In this document: in pieces, positions 1 to 12,900 of the stretch
Numbering within the stretch: the first letter of the stretch is position 1
Layout of the letters: each line of letters begins with the position of its first letter
Assembly (NCBI GenBank): GCA_023231475.1
Contig: JALJEE010001982.1
Coordinates: 26,875 to 90,874, forward strand
Reading direction: 5' to 3'
From: Seison nebaliae
Taxonomy: Eukaryota > Rotifera > Pararotatoria > Seisonacea > Seisonidae
Length of the DNA: 64,000 nt
Position numbers and translations under genes: made by a program
Notes under the pieces: generated by a model
Told to the model about the DNA's origin: nothing
Databases searched by the model: none
The model's input: only the letters and a program-made list of their open reading frames with translations

Positions 1-1
1 A

Positions 2-127
2 GTTGGAATTACCATTTCTCTAGTCATCAATTATTTAGTAGTTCATGAAGATTGTGATGAAAGAAAATTGGTGACGGGATTGAACGGGCAACAATTGTTA
101 GAAGGAAAAGTTAAAAGCGTTCAATAA
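2..127 (+). CDS. C-terminal exon of a membrane protein, cut by the window edge
   Basis: An open frame runs from the window edge to a TAA at 125-127. It begins with a hydrophobic stretch (VGITISLVINYLVV), followed by a hydrophilic tail (HEDCDERKLVTGLNGQQLL) that ends in KVKSVQ. This looks like the last membrane segment and cytosolic tail of a multi-pass protein such as a transporter, but 41 residues are too few to name a family. The codon composition is protein-like and distinct from the AT-rich sequence that follows. The upstream exons lie outside the window. Confidence 0.5.
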   Translation, partial: VGITISLVINYLVVHEDCDERKLVTGLNGQQLLEGKVKSVQ

Positions 128-506
128 CCGAATTATTTTTTGCCTAGAATACTCACTTTTCATAGTCTAACAATATTTTACAAACACTATGACATCGTTA
201 CCAAACTCTTCTTGTAAGTAGCTCCTCTTTCAAGTCTCGTTTGCCTTACAGTTCCAAAACGGACGGAAATGTAGTGCCATCATGAAATGAATAATATAAT
301 ACTCATTATTATCCTTCTACTACTACTTTCTACCTCTCATCAATCACCTTCTCTTCATTGAGTACTTATCGAGAAAAAGAGAACAATTCCGTTGCCCCAT
401 TCACGATACTTTGACGAGTTATTGAATATGTTGAATTTGAGGAAAGTCATATTTTTGTCATTTTTCTTTTCCGTTTAAACGTATAAGAAGAATGAATATT
501 TATTAT
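128..506. other. Non-coding gap
   Basis: AT-rich sequence after the stop of the leftmost gene and before the degenerate LINE. It presumably contains the 3' UTR of the leftmost gene. I see no exon, RNA gene or convincing repeat here. Confidence 0.5.
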
Positions 507-1883
507 TTATTTATTAAAATTCTCGTCGGGATAAAGAAGAAAAAATAGAAAAAAAATTTTGTCGTCCTCATTGTCGATTAGATGCCTTAATTGATCGAGG
601 GAGTCGCGGTCGATTGATGAAGTGGATGACGCATCATAAGTGGTAATGAAATCTTTGAAATCGTTGAGAGAAATATTACGAGAAAGATCATAGTATCTCA
701 TGGTGTACGAAAGAATTGAGTGAGCGGGAAATGGGTTGGATGCGCTGATTTTGTCGAATAAGGAAAAAAACGACGGCACATGAGAATGGGAAGTGGTGCG
801 ATATTTACTGTTGCAAAGAGAAGAGAACGATTGCATCTATGGAAACAACAGATAGTCGTCCTAATCAGCCGATTATAGGCCCGATCGAGCGAGAGGAATG
901 AACGATGTGAACAGAGAAAAATCGTCTCCAAGGAATACATCGGTAGAACTAAACCCTTAAGAAGCGAAAGACGGATCTTCAACGGAACGAATTTGGATTT
1001 AGGAGAAAAAGAGAAGAACGCTCTACAAAATTTATTCCGAATACGATCGAGAGCACACGATGAGAATGACCGAATATCGATCAAAGAGCCGAGAAAGACG
1101 TTGGAAGAACTGAGAGGAATGTTGGAGAAAGAATGATTGCCAGTCGACAACAACCAACATTTCGATTCATTAATGGAAATACCTCTTTCGGCGAGATGAT
1201 GAGTGATGCGTAGATATGAAAATTTTAGTTTGCGAAGCGACCGATGGATGATAACGAAATCGTCGGCATATGCCATAACTTGAGGAAATGGAGAGTTTCC
1301 AATATCGATCAGATTGTTCTCATTTAGTTCACGGAGAACGCCATCGATAGCCAGTCCAAATAACCAGGGACCCAAGATAGTTCCTTGACGAATACCCGAG
1401 TTGATTTGGAATGTGGAACTAGAGTTGTCACCATGAACTACCCGGCGTGTAGTACACGCCCAGATGAGTTTTGAGAAAGATGAATGAGGAACTTGATGAT
1501 CGGTAATTGTACACCTTGACGCTGTAAGTGATGGAGAGCGAAGGAAACGTTGACGGAATCAAATGCCTTACAAAATAAATGTTAGAAGAGTCGAGGAAAA
1601 GTAGATGTAAGGACACTTTCTTGTCTCTCGCGATAGAAATGGCTGAACGAAGAATGAGAAGGAGAGGATATGTTCCTCGACAGGAAGAGCGATAAGCGAA
1701 TTGATAAGATGACGAATACAGAACATTTCGATAACGAAATAGGATAAGATTCTCCAAAACTTTCAGTAGGAAAGAAGAGATATAAATCGGTCTGTAGGAA
1801 CTGAAAGAAGATTGATCGATATTTGGTTTCTTTACGTTAGGAATTATCTTAAGGAGAAGAGAAATGGAATAATGGATAAACAT
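507..1883 (-). mobile_element. Degenerate, 5'-truncated non-LTR (LINE) reverse transcriptase
   Basis: On the minus strand, three overlapping frames read successively through a reverse transcriptase of the non-LTR type. The first (1883-1428) has the fingers/palm start, including a SYRPI-like block and a Q-F-x-x-R-x-x-x-x-G/T segment. The second (1375-698) has the catalytic palm with MAYADDFVII, whose YADD box lies near 1258-1270, and the thumb. The third (836-507) holds the C-terminal part. Moving between frames requires frameshifts, so the copy cannot make one polyprotein and is a fossil. No endonuclease domain is visible upstream of about 1900, which fits the usual 5' truncation of LINE insertions. 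No clear poly-A tail or target-site duplication was found. The subfamily cannot be assigned. Confidence 0.8.
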
Positions 1884-1970
1884 GTGGAATTTATTATATT
1901 GACGAAAAGCTCAACAAAAAATCCTAATTCTATTCACATCTCTCTCAATCGTCAAATATCTTCTGCTCTA

Positions 1971-3368
1971 TCAATTCTTCGACTCGACTAATTTCAACAT
2001 TTCCGCTAACATTTCTGGCAATACTTCGATTTCGGCGTCAGCTGGTTCTTCAGGACGAATATCCAGGTAAGGCCACTCCATAACATTCTCGTGCTCCATA
2101 AGTGGCACACCGTTATCTCGTAATTTCTGTAGAACATCGTCCGCATCCACCATATCGACTTTAGTGGCGGCTTGTATTTCTTCTACAATCTTATTTACCG
2201 TATCCTCATCAACATACAAGAGAGGATTCAAATTCATCGGTGCCCTTGACGGAAGCGTTACTTTATTCGTAGCTAACCGATACATTTGCTTCACATAATC
2301 TAAAAAGGAATATGAATGAAAATATTTACTTAGAGAAGTTACAACTTGTATAGGCTGGTTCTTCCTGATAAACCGTTTCAAGTTTTGCTATAAATGAGAA
2401 AAATTAAATTGTTATTAATCGAAATGAAAAACGTTTAAATTTCTCCAAATCCTCACATAAACGGCGAATACTCGATTCGTCTAGTCCTGGTATGTCGCCC
2501 CCACTATCCACGGTTGTTATGCCCTGCGGCACTTTATCAAGTTGACACTGCTGACCCATTTTATTCAAACCAAGGGCTGTCAATTTTCTTGGATTGTCTG
2601 ACGAAGTAAAAAAGGTGAAATAAATGACAACTATTTAAAGTGTAACTGCACTTCGGAAATTTGATCAGGTCAACAGTTTCTAAAAATGGATAAGTTCATA
2701 AAAGAAAATTGAGAAAACGAACCGATATCTGTTAGACCACTGACATGAGAATGATGAATTAGATGAAGGATGAATTGATAAAGAAGAGAAACCTCGCTTT
2801 GAAATATAATGGGTAGACAGGTTTATCTGTAAATAGGGACGGAATTAAACAGATATTTTTCGAATTTTCAAAATTAACCATTCGGATCTGTCACGCTCAT
2901 GATGGATGTCATTCCCTTAATAATATCTTTAAAATTGTCATTATATAATAATTGGAATTATTAAAAAATTTCACTTTGAGCATCACGTGCTTCTTCCATT
3001 TGATGACAAACGGAATCCAAGAACCGACTACCTCCAAATAACGGTGCTCCTGATCGATATTTACCAGTGTGACTCACACAAGCCAACCATTCCTTCGTCA
3101 TGTTCTTAGTTGTATTAGTTTTTAGATATGATTTGGGATCATAAACGTGATCATTCAGCTTAGAATACTGACGACTCTTTTCATTGAACTTTTTTGAGAC
3201 GAGAGTCTTATGCAACATTTTCGGCCATGGATGACCAGGTGTCATATGTCTTAAAAACAATTTTATTCTGTTAAAATATTCTGTATCAGCAATCGAATTT
3301 ACTTCCTCTGCTCGTTGTATGTCATCTTGTTCATATGTTCCAATTTTCACGGGATATAAATTAGCCAT
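1971..3368 (-). CDS. Unrecognised eight-exon protein
   Basis: I do not recognise this protein. Exon 1 starts at the ATG at 3368 (MANLYPVKIGTYEQDD) and ends near 2970. Splicing through short GT-AG introns continues the frame through pieces beginning NIIKGMTSIMSVTDPN, DKPVYPLYFKA, SGLTDI, ETVDLIKFPKC, NNPRKLTALGLNKMG and KLETVYQEEPAYT, and then the last exon (YVKQMYRLATNKV) to TGA at 1971-1973. The product is about 330 residues, soluble, with no signal peptide or membrane span and an acidic C-terminus (RPEEPADAEIEVLPEM). All introns are roughly 45-55 nt. It lies head-to-tail 195 bp downstream of ODAD2, so shared ciliary expression is possible, but that is only a neighbourhood argument. Confidence 0.7.
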
Positions 3369-3562
3369 CGGATAATAGTTGAGTTAGTTAGGATGAAAAT
3401 GAATAATGAAGGCGAAATAGATTGGTAAGAAAAAGGAAAAAAAATGAGAAAAATAAAAATTGAAGGAAATGGTTTTTCTGTTCGGATTTTTATTCTTCTC
3501 AAATATCAAACAAATATATTCAAATACCATGTTTTATTTATAGTTCTTTCTCTCTCAATTAA

Positions 3563-5898
3563 TTAAGAACGATTTCCATTTCGATCATTCGCTAAAGCGA
3601 GACGTCGAATGTTCGATATGCAACCGGCGGAAGCTTCTTGTAACTCATTATCATCTGACGGAACGAGATTTATTAGAGCCTGTTGGAAAGAGAAAAATGA
3701 TTTTCTCTATTTTTATAAATTTTAACTTTCACAGCACCAGCTTCGTGCATCGCAACACAATTATGTGCTTCTTTCGACAATTGGTGTAGTGCTTTGGCTG
3801 TCGATCTTCTGACACAGATATCATTTGTTGCCTTCAAATATCGGACGAATGGTTCGACTGCATTCTCTTCTCCGAACTGTTCTCGATTCTTGTTCCATTG
3901 ACAACATTCGCAAACGGCGTCTGCTAAATATCTTCTCAAATTATCGTCGTTCTATAAAGAGAGGAAATGAAATTAACATGAAAATTTAGTGGGAACTGTT
4001 GATGTCAATTTAGCGAGTGAATGAACCACACCATGATCGGTGATAACGGCCAAATTCTCTTGATCTCGAGCTATATAAGAGATGGCGGAACATACGGCTG
4101 CCAATACTTCATCATCTGGTGAATCGAGTAAAGAAACGATCAGTTCCAAACCACCCACAAAACTTCTGACTAATTCACCTGCATCTTTCGTAGTTTTGAT
4201 ACATGGGCAAATAGCACGAGCAGCAGCTGCTTGTACTTTCCTATTAGGATTCTTTAAAAGAGACCAAAGATATCTGACACCATCTTGTCGATCGATCACA
4301 CTAGAATAAATTTTAAATTATTCCAATAATAAAAAATTTCAGTAACACCATATTCTCCGAATCTTCCGCACATTGTTGAATGGAATTACAGAGATTGACT
4401 AATAAGTCATCGTTCGTTCCAGTGAGTTGTCGAACGAGAAGTTGAATTCCGTTAGCACGTCGAATTATTCCGCGATTCTCAGGAATCTTTCCACATTCTC
4501 CCAATGCTCCCACCACATTAATTAAAACTTCTTCTGGCTGATCATTCAACAAAGTCACTAAAGTATCCGTCAATTTATAGTTCTGGAATTCCCTCACATT
4601 CTCTGAACACAATGCACACTTCCAGATGGCACCAGTTAATGCTTCTAATAAATCCTTGTTATTATTCGTCGATTGAAGGAGATCGGCGAGAGGTTTCAAT
4701 CCATTCTCTTCTCGAACTAGTCGACGTACTTCCACATCTTCAGCACACTTGAAAATAGCCCAAGCACAATGTTTTATCAATTGCTCATCTTTCGACGTCG
4801 CCATCAAACGGATCAAATCTTTCACCATATTCTCTTGTCGAACTGCGTGTCGATATATCAACTCACTCGAACAAACTTGTAATGTTCCAACGATGGGAAT
4901 ACAAACCGTTTCTGAGGGATGTTGTAATAGTTTCGCTATCAACGGAATAATTCCTTCGCAAATAAAAGTTGATATGTCTTAATAGAAAGGGAGATGGAAC
5001 CTGCTCTTCTCATACTTTCCTTATTCATCGTACTCTTACTCAAACTCCACAGTGCTAAAGCGACACATCTGATCACCTCGAAACTTTCATTCATTTCCGT
5101 ATTTTCTTCGTCTAAAAATAATTTTCAAATTTAAAATTTCTTTTTATGGAATATTAACCATCATTTGGAATACTTCCATTCCGATTTGATATGGAGGAAT
5201 GTTCCATCTTCGAATGTTTCAATCTATCCGCTTCACTTTCTCCTTGTTCCAATTTCAATAATTCCACTAATTTCTTTATTCCGTTGGCTTTCCGTACGGC
5301 ACGTCTGGCACGTTTGAACTTCGCTACATTCGCAATAGTTTCGGCTGCTAATGCCTTCAATCGTTTATCGTCATCACTGGAAACGATATTGATCATTAAT
5401 TGTAGTCCTCCCAAATCGCCAATACATCGACGAATATAAGAATTTTCTGATATTTCACGTAAAATTTGGAGGGAACCGATCTACATATGACGACGTGAGT
5501 TGAACGAGATGAAACTAAATGAAAACTTTACAACAATGATCTTGAGTATCTAAGAGATTGATGAGGATTTCTAATCCGCCAACATCTTTTATTGCCAATT
5601 GACATGTCTGTTGTTGGAGATTCAGATCTCTTAGACTACAAAGAGCGATCAATGTAGCGGATGGATTTCCTCCTTTCATATATTTCACCAATTTCTGAAT
5701 CTGCCAATACTCTTGAGGTAGATCAGAATTATCTAATTTTTGCTTTTCCAAATATTCTTCTTCTCCTTCCGATTCCGTCGAATCCGATTCAACAAATTGC
5801 TCCTGCACATTCATTCTACTACCAGAATTCTCATTCCTACTTCCTTTCTTCTGGTATTCTCGCGTCCTCTCTAACGTTGTCTTCTCACGATATTTCAT
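3563..5898 (-). CDS. ODAD2: Outer dynein arm docking complex subunit 2 (ARMC4)
   Basis: This is an armadillo-repeat protein of the outer dynein arm docking complex, which fixes the arms to axonemal doublets in motile cilia. The N-terminal exon (5898 to about 5530) has the family block [20 protein letters not shown] followed by [20 protein letters not shown]. The next exon has [13 protein letters not shown] and [20 protein letters not shown], both strongly ARMC4-like. Further armadillo repeats run through 4942-4313, 4299-3973 and 3939-3673, to a last short exon ending at TAA 3563-3565. Introns are about 40-60 nt. The predicted protein has roughly 700 residues, shorter than the roughly 1,000 of vertebrate ARMC4. 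The acidic lead-in before the repeats is short, so either the N-terminal region is reduced or an upstream exon is missed. Its start is divergent from the long coiled-coil gene about 1.1 kb away. Confidence 0.88.
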
Positions 5899-6981
5899 GT
5901 TCTACCACTATTCGATAGAGTTCCGATCAGGAAACTGAAGGATCAGTGATGTTTATATTAAAATGTTTGGATTATCACTATGGCAACGACGAGCTTCAAA
6001 TTGAAAATTCCCGAGTTGAGTCGATTCATTCGATTGGGCGAAAAAAAATTTCGTTGAGCTTGCTTAACTCCATAAGTGGAAATTATCATGTGTGCAGGAA
6101 CTACGTAATCATAAAATGACTTATCATTAATGAGAATTTACATAAGAAAGTTTTTCTTTCAATTTTCTTTTGTTCTTCTTATCGGACAGGAAGTTCTTAG
6201 TCGAAATGAAAGTGGATTAACATCATTGATACTCGTGTTCCTACATGTGAGTTTAGGGAGAAAGAATTTCTTCCGGCTTTAATTAACACCATATAATGAG
6301 TGTGTTCTACTAGAAAGACTGAAACTTGATAACATTCTCTTATCAAGCCACACTCTAATAAATTCAACTGATCGATCGTTAATTGTTCTGTTCTTCATTT
6401 GCTATTGTGTCAATTTGTCGTTTGATAAATTTCTCTTGTTCTAATTTGAATTCATAGACTGTTTTCTTCATGATGGATTTCCATCGTTGCCATACATATT
6501 AATTGAACAGGTCAATGAGAGCTACACTTCTTCCATTATCGTGTGTGTGTTTTTGTGTGTTTGTGTGTGTGTGGATAAGGGGAGGTAGATGAGGAGAGTC
6601 ATAGAGTGAAATGTTAAGACAAAACGAGAAGTTAAATGGAGAGAATATTTTCGCTGAATTTCACCTTCAGCGCACAGTGGAAGTGGAGGAAGGGAAGTGA
6701 GTTTGATAACAAGCACATGACATTAATGTTTTCTCGCTTAACCTTCGTCAACCTCATTTGTTTGTGCGTATGAAAGGAGATGTGAACCGTTAGTAGGAAA
6801 AGATACGTCTATTCATCAAGATTATGTTGTCATAGCAACTAATTATTCTTCTGTCAATCGACTCGATTTCTCCTTATTCCACCAGATTCTCCCTTCTAAA
6901 ACACTTTCAAATCATAATTCATTCATCTCTCCAACCAGTCATCTCTCCTTCACTCATCTCCATGAAGATTCATCTCACAAC
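5899..6981. other. Divergent intergenic region between ODAD2 and the coiled-coil gene
   Basis: About 1.1 kb between two outward-facing genes, so it must hold both promoters. A short GT-rich tract lies at about 6541-6573. A 30-codon minus-strand reading frame ends at 6379-6381 (MKKTVYEFKLEQEKF) but has no visible splice partner, so I do not call it. No RNA gene or mobile element was seen. Confidence 0.4.
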
Positions 6982-9900
6982 ATGTTAACTATTGGACAGT
7001 CGTCAGTCTTCTCACCGGAGATCGACGAAGAACATGAAGTGAAGACGAAAAATTTGAGTAATTTGGTGGCGGATTTGAAAGGGGAAATCGAAGAGAATTC
7101 CGTTCATCATAATTTGACATTCAACTCCTCACAAACGTTCAGTTTCTTTCCTTCACTCCAAAAAACACCTCACTCCCAAATAGATCCATACTCGACATTA
7201 ACGACGTATTATCGAACGAATTGGAACGACAAACTGTTCTCGATCGATTAGCTGCTGTTTTACTTTGCTATGAAATCTCTAAATTCACAAAATCCATTCG
7301 AATAGTTACCACAAATACGAGAACCGAAACTATTGGGAAATGAATTGCAGAAACAATTGGAGATATTGAAAGAGAGTGAATATAACGATATTTCCATCCT
7401 ATACATTCTCTACGAAGTTCAATCACTTCACTTCTTATTCTTCATTTCCTGTTCCAGTTCTATCTCGTACGTCCCACCATGATTCTATATCAAATATATT
7501 TGATGAAATTAAGAAAATATTTCTACTCCACCAAATCGAATGGCCAAATCAATTCGTTCATCGACAACTATTGTAAGTTCACTTCCATTCCATAAACAAT
7601 TGTTCGTCAATCAAATCTTCTCTCAGATATTTACAGAGTCAGCAACTTGGAATGTTGGAGAAATTCAACAAATACAACTCGTTAAAAAGTTCGTTTTTAA
7701 AGATGGCCGGCAAACAGATATCGCCAACGGTTCTATGGGCCAAAGGACAACATTTACTCGATTTATCGGACGTGAAGGATTTGTTGGAAGAGAAGATTCC
7801 ATATTATTCTTCATATCGTTTATGGTCGAAATTCGAATCGGTTTCCATTTGATTTTTAAGAAAAATTTTAAAAGAAAAATTAATTTTCTATTAAGATTGC
7901 TCAAACCATCTTTTATTTGCACAGAAATGATTTTTTGACGATTTCTCTCCAATTGAAGAATGATCGTCTATCATTCAACAAATATCGAGTTCCCTTATTG
8001 AAGAAGGAGTCGATGAATATCGATGAATCAATCGTCAAGTTCCTCCAACATTTCAATTTGTCATTTGTTCGTGCATTTTCTTTCTCTCTCAATATTCTTT
8101 AATGTCATTGAATAGAACACGACACGTTTACGAGAGGAGAGGAAGGAGATGGAATTATATGGGCTAGTCATACGTCATTTTCGTCAACTTTTCCAGAAAC
8201 AAGAGAGATATATGTCTATCATTTCATCTGGGCAGTTATTAAGGAATTCGAAACATTTAGAATCGTCTTCATTCCATACCACCGTTTCTTATGAGTATGA
8301 GAAGATGTGTCAATTCCTTCATCTTCATCCAACTTATCCTTCCGATTATATCAATTCACAAAACCATACGAAATGTGATATTCTGTTGAAGAATCAAGCG
8401 AAAATTATTCATTTGAAATCACCAGATGTTTAATTTAATTTTTTTGTTCAAATAATAAATTCCAAAATTCGTAGCTACTTCGTCAAATGTATAACAGTTT
8501 AGCGAATTCGATTCAAACGATTCAATTGAATAATGAAAAAATGACGAATGCATCATCGATCAATAACATCATCAATTCATATGAAGTTCTAGAAAGAATG
8601 TTCAATTCGAATGCGATGGAACTTCATCAGACAAAGAAAGACAAGTTCCATTGGAATTCAAATGACAAATGAATAAATTTTTCTCTCGCAAAATTATTAA
8701 AGTTTAGAAGTTGAACCGAAATCGTTAGGAATGAGCGCCGTTGATCGAAATAATGGGAAGAATATCGATTTCAATCGATTACAAAAAACAGAGAAGAAAT
8801 CACAATCATCAACATCAACGGGTGACTATGCATATATGGAAACGTTACAGAAATTGGGACTGGATGATCCGTCCGATTCATCGAATAATAATAATTCGAA
8901 CGATCATGGAATTTTGATGTCGTTTCTACTTCTTCGTCATCTTCGCATGAGAGACGATTATCTTCAAACGTTTTATATTCTCAATTATTTCCGATCGATT
9001 CAACGAACTCTAATTATCATTGGTGATGACTTGATTGTGGATGAGAATAATGATATTTGTTCTGAACAGTTTCATTCTCTTTCATTTCTCTATTCACTAT
9101 TCACAATTTCTAGTTTTGGTACATTCTCGACCGATATCGGACTACTCTCACCCAACATTCCTGATATTTCATGTGTCAATCCATCGCCGATGTTTAGTGA
9201 TTTTATTTTATTGAAAATCATTAAATTTTGTTCAAACATTATTTCTTGAAGGAAATTGTTGAACATGAACAATTTGAAGAATATGGATGTTCATTTCCAT
9301 TTCGATCGATTAATGGAAGATGAATCACACGACTACACGGGAATAATGGATGAGAATAATAACGAGATAATTTATGAAGAAACATTAAAAGATATAAAGT
9401 TAATTTTATTCTTCATTCAAAATTATCATGTACTTTGGAAGAAAATTGGAATTTGATTTAATTCAAATCGCTTCACATTCCATCGAATGTGGCCAACCGG
9501 CTAGTTTGGATTCCAGTGAAGACTCTGCAAATACTTTATTATTATTCAATAGTTCCATTGATCGTTATGCAATCATTTATGACATTTGGAAATATCAGGC
9601 ACTCTATCTGAATAAAATGAAAGAATTAGTCGAAATTTATTGGACCATCTATTTACATACGGACGAGTTGAACATGCAGCAGGAATTGAGTTGCGTCATC
9701 AATGATTTGATGTTTGGCTCCTATCGACTACCACGATTCGATCATCATTCAAAACGAACGAAAAAGTCTCCGATCGAAGTAGAAAACTTTGTAAATTATT
9801 CTTCAATCATAACAAACGATTCACTGGAAAATGATGAGAATACAAAAGAAACGACGAAGTCGCAGAAAGGAAATTTCAATTCGATTCCTTATTATTTCGT

Positions 9901-12900
9901 CGACACTTACGTGAAGGAGTTGACAATTCTCGACAATAAGATCTCGTTGCTCACCAAAATCTTCAATGAAATAGTTCTCCGTCTTTCTCGTCCAATTTTC
10001 ATTCTCTCTTTCTCTTCCACAACTACCAAATCTCTTTTTCCCATGTCGAAATAAGGTATTGAAAATGTCGAATTTGAGAGAGTTGAATCAACAACAAACC
10101 ACAAAGGTGATGAGTGAACCTCGAAAACCGTTCACCAACCAATTATTGACGACATTTATGTGGTTAGGTTGTTCTTCTATTATACATGATTAGCATATGG
10201 AATTGATCCTAAAGTAGACTAATAAAATTTGTATATTATATTAATAACTAATACCTATTACCTAATACCTAATATAGTTAAATTGAAAATTTCCTTTTTT
10301 TAATTTTCTAGTGATCAACGATGTTCAATCATTCATCTTCATCCCACATTGGGATATATGGCAAATTTCGAGAGAATTTATCGCCATCATTTGCATGTTT
10401 CCTTCCGTTCCCTCACATACGTTCAACTTCTCGTTGTAGATTTTGGTGAGGGAAGATGTCTGGTCGGATGGAAGTAATTTGAGTAAACTGATTCTCGAAC
10501 AATTGTATAGTAAACTTTTGAATGAAGAATTCCTATCTACCGACAACGATCTACAACTCCAATTTTCTTCTCATTTGTCGAAGGAAGTGTTGTGCGAATT
10601 GAAATTGGAGAATGTTCGTTGGTTGAGTAATTTATTGGACGAGAGTATTTATGGAGAATTAAAAGAAAAAGAAGATGATGAGGTTATGGATGAGCAACGG
10701 AAGAACAATTTATTAATTGCCACTAAATTGACGAAAGGCGAGAGAGCGAAGAAGCTTTCCACTTTGACCGTTCATTTATTGGAACTGCTCAATCTCCGAA
10801 TTCGATTATTGCAGTCATGTCAATTAAATCTACTTCTACTCAAATCATATAAACGATACGGTGAACAACTTCAATTCACTAATTATCATGCTTATCTTCG
10901 TCACATGAAATTCGAATATGGGAAATTTAATAACGATGTTCTCATACCCAATCAAATATTTCTGGAAGCAGATAAGCCGGAAATTGACAGTGATGATATC
11001 GATTCGGTTCCATCAACAGCAAATCAGAATATTTTCTCGTTAACCGATCCAACAGCGAATGATTCGCAGGAACGTCGTCGAAACAACACTACTTCACAAA
11101 CCACCAGTAAGACGAATAATAATTGTCGTGAATTAGATCGGTTTTTCTTTCTTTCTCCATTTCTCTATTTCTCAATTCGTCGAAGTTTCCTCCCTAACAC
11201 TTTCAATTTAGCCATCAGTGAATTGGATGAAGGAAGTATTAGCTGGATAGATTATCGTCATCGAAATAAGATTTTGGAAGTTCATTTTCTAGAGATTTCT
11301 ATTCCATCAATTCTCAATTAGATGTTGACCTCTGATCTCGGTATGGAATTTCACCGTTTAGTCAATCGACTAGAAATCACTCAATCATTCTTCCTATTGA
11401 CAGCTCTCCAAATCATGGAGGTTTGCTCGAAAACACATCCGAATCGGTTTCCAAAAATTTTTTTTCAAATATTAAACTTTTCTATCGCCTCCTCTTTCTC
11501 TAGAGAATTACAATCGAATAGTTTCATTTCAATTCAATATGAAAAAGTTAAATTTGTATTTTGGGAAATTGAAATTGATGAAATTCTTCAGACTCAAATC
11601 AGAGATGGTATGTTGAATGATTTTGTTGAGGAGAAGAATAAATCTCCACAAATCATTAGTGACAAGGAACAATTGAAAAAAGTGAAAATTGAATATATCG
11701 AAAATTATTTAGGAACATTAGCACTCCGGTTAACGGAATTGTCAGCTCGATATCAATTGATTTATTTCTATGATTCCATTCTGGAAATACTCTCCGAATA
11801 CAATACGACAAAGTTCCGTTTAGAAATCATTGAAAAAATTCACCTTCTCAAAGATATTCTCATTTTATGATTGGTGATGAATTCGATTTACAATCGGAAA
11901 CGAAACGACTTCGTGAAAAGAGAACCGAACAAGAAATCCAGAAACAATTGAAACAGAATGGTGGAAAGGATTTTGTGAGTATCGACATCACTTTCGATTT
12001 GGAAGAGGAGAAGAAGTTGGACATGTCAGACACGAAGAATTTCGTTGCCAACAAAACGGTGGAGAAGCGAATGCCAAAAAAGTTTTTCGTTTCAGACATC
12101 ACGCAGGAAATCGCTCAATCCACCATCGCTAATTTATGGTATATTCCCCATTATACGGAATTGTTAGTATTATTCCGTCCGATTTTACCACCGACCATCG
12201 ATTCGAAATCATCTAACTTCAAATATTTGAAGTTCTTGAAAGAACAACATTTGTGGAACGAACAAATTTTTCGAAATTATCTGCTTTTAATTTTATGTGT
12301 TCACGATCTATTGAAAATGCATCAAGCACGACATGAATTAGATGAATTAATGTGTAATCGACAAATTAATCCGATGAAATTTCACGTACAATCTGATCAG
12401 AAAAGTGAGAGAAATATTTATAGTCTTCGATCACTTGTTGATGAATTGCAACAGGAAACGAATCGTTTAGAAAAACGAGACGATTTGACTCAAGTCTCCA
12501 ATCTCGTCCAAATTAAGAGACGAGAGAAGATTCTGGAAACGGTCACGCTACAATTAGTCTGGATACCACAACGACTGATGGAATCGTTGGAGGAAAAAGA
12601 TTTGAAATTGAATGATTCGTTCAATTCTCTCGTGAAATTGACGAAGAATGTCTTATCGTCGAAATTGTTACATTTCGCTTTCCGTACCAATAGTACACTT
12701 CAAATTTATGGAAGAGAACCAACTTTTATACAATTAACTTCTCCTTCATTCTCCACCGTTCGTCATTCCAAAATTTTCACTCAATCACTTTTCACTTTAC
12801 CGATATCGGGAAATGATGAACATCTATCACCGTTCATACGGTTATTAAATGATGAACCTAATAAAGATATGTTATCAATGGGAAGTGGTTCAAAGAGAAC

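Noticed and set aside
6379-6470. 30-codon minus-strand frame MKKTVYEFKLEQEKF... between ODAD2 and the coiled-coil gene
   Set aside because: Protein-like composition but no upstream acceptor in frame, no second exon and no family match; could be chance.
7252-7340. Apparent 17-nt intron after ISKFTKSIRI in the coiled-coil gene
   Set aside because: Using the upstream donor at 7252 gives a normal 49-nt intron and a continuous frame (DRLAA to LPQIREPKLLG); no ultra-short intron is needed.
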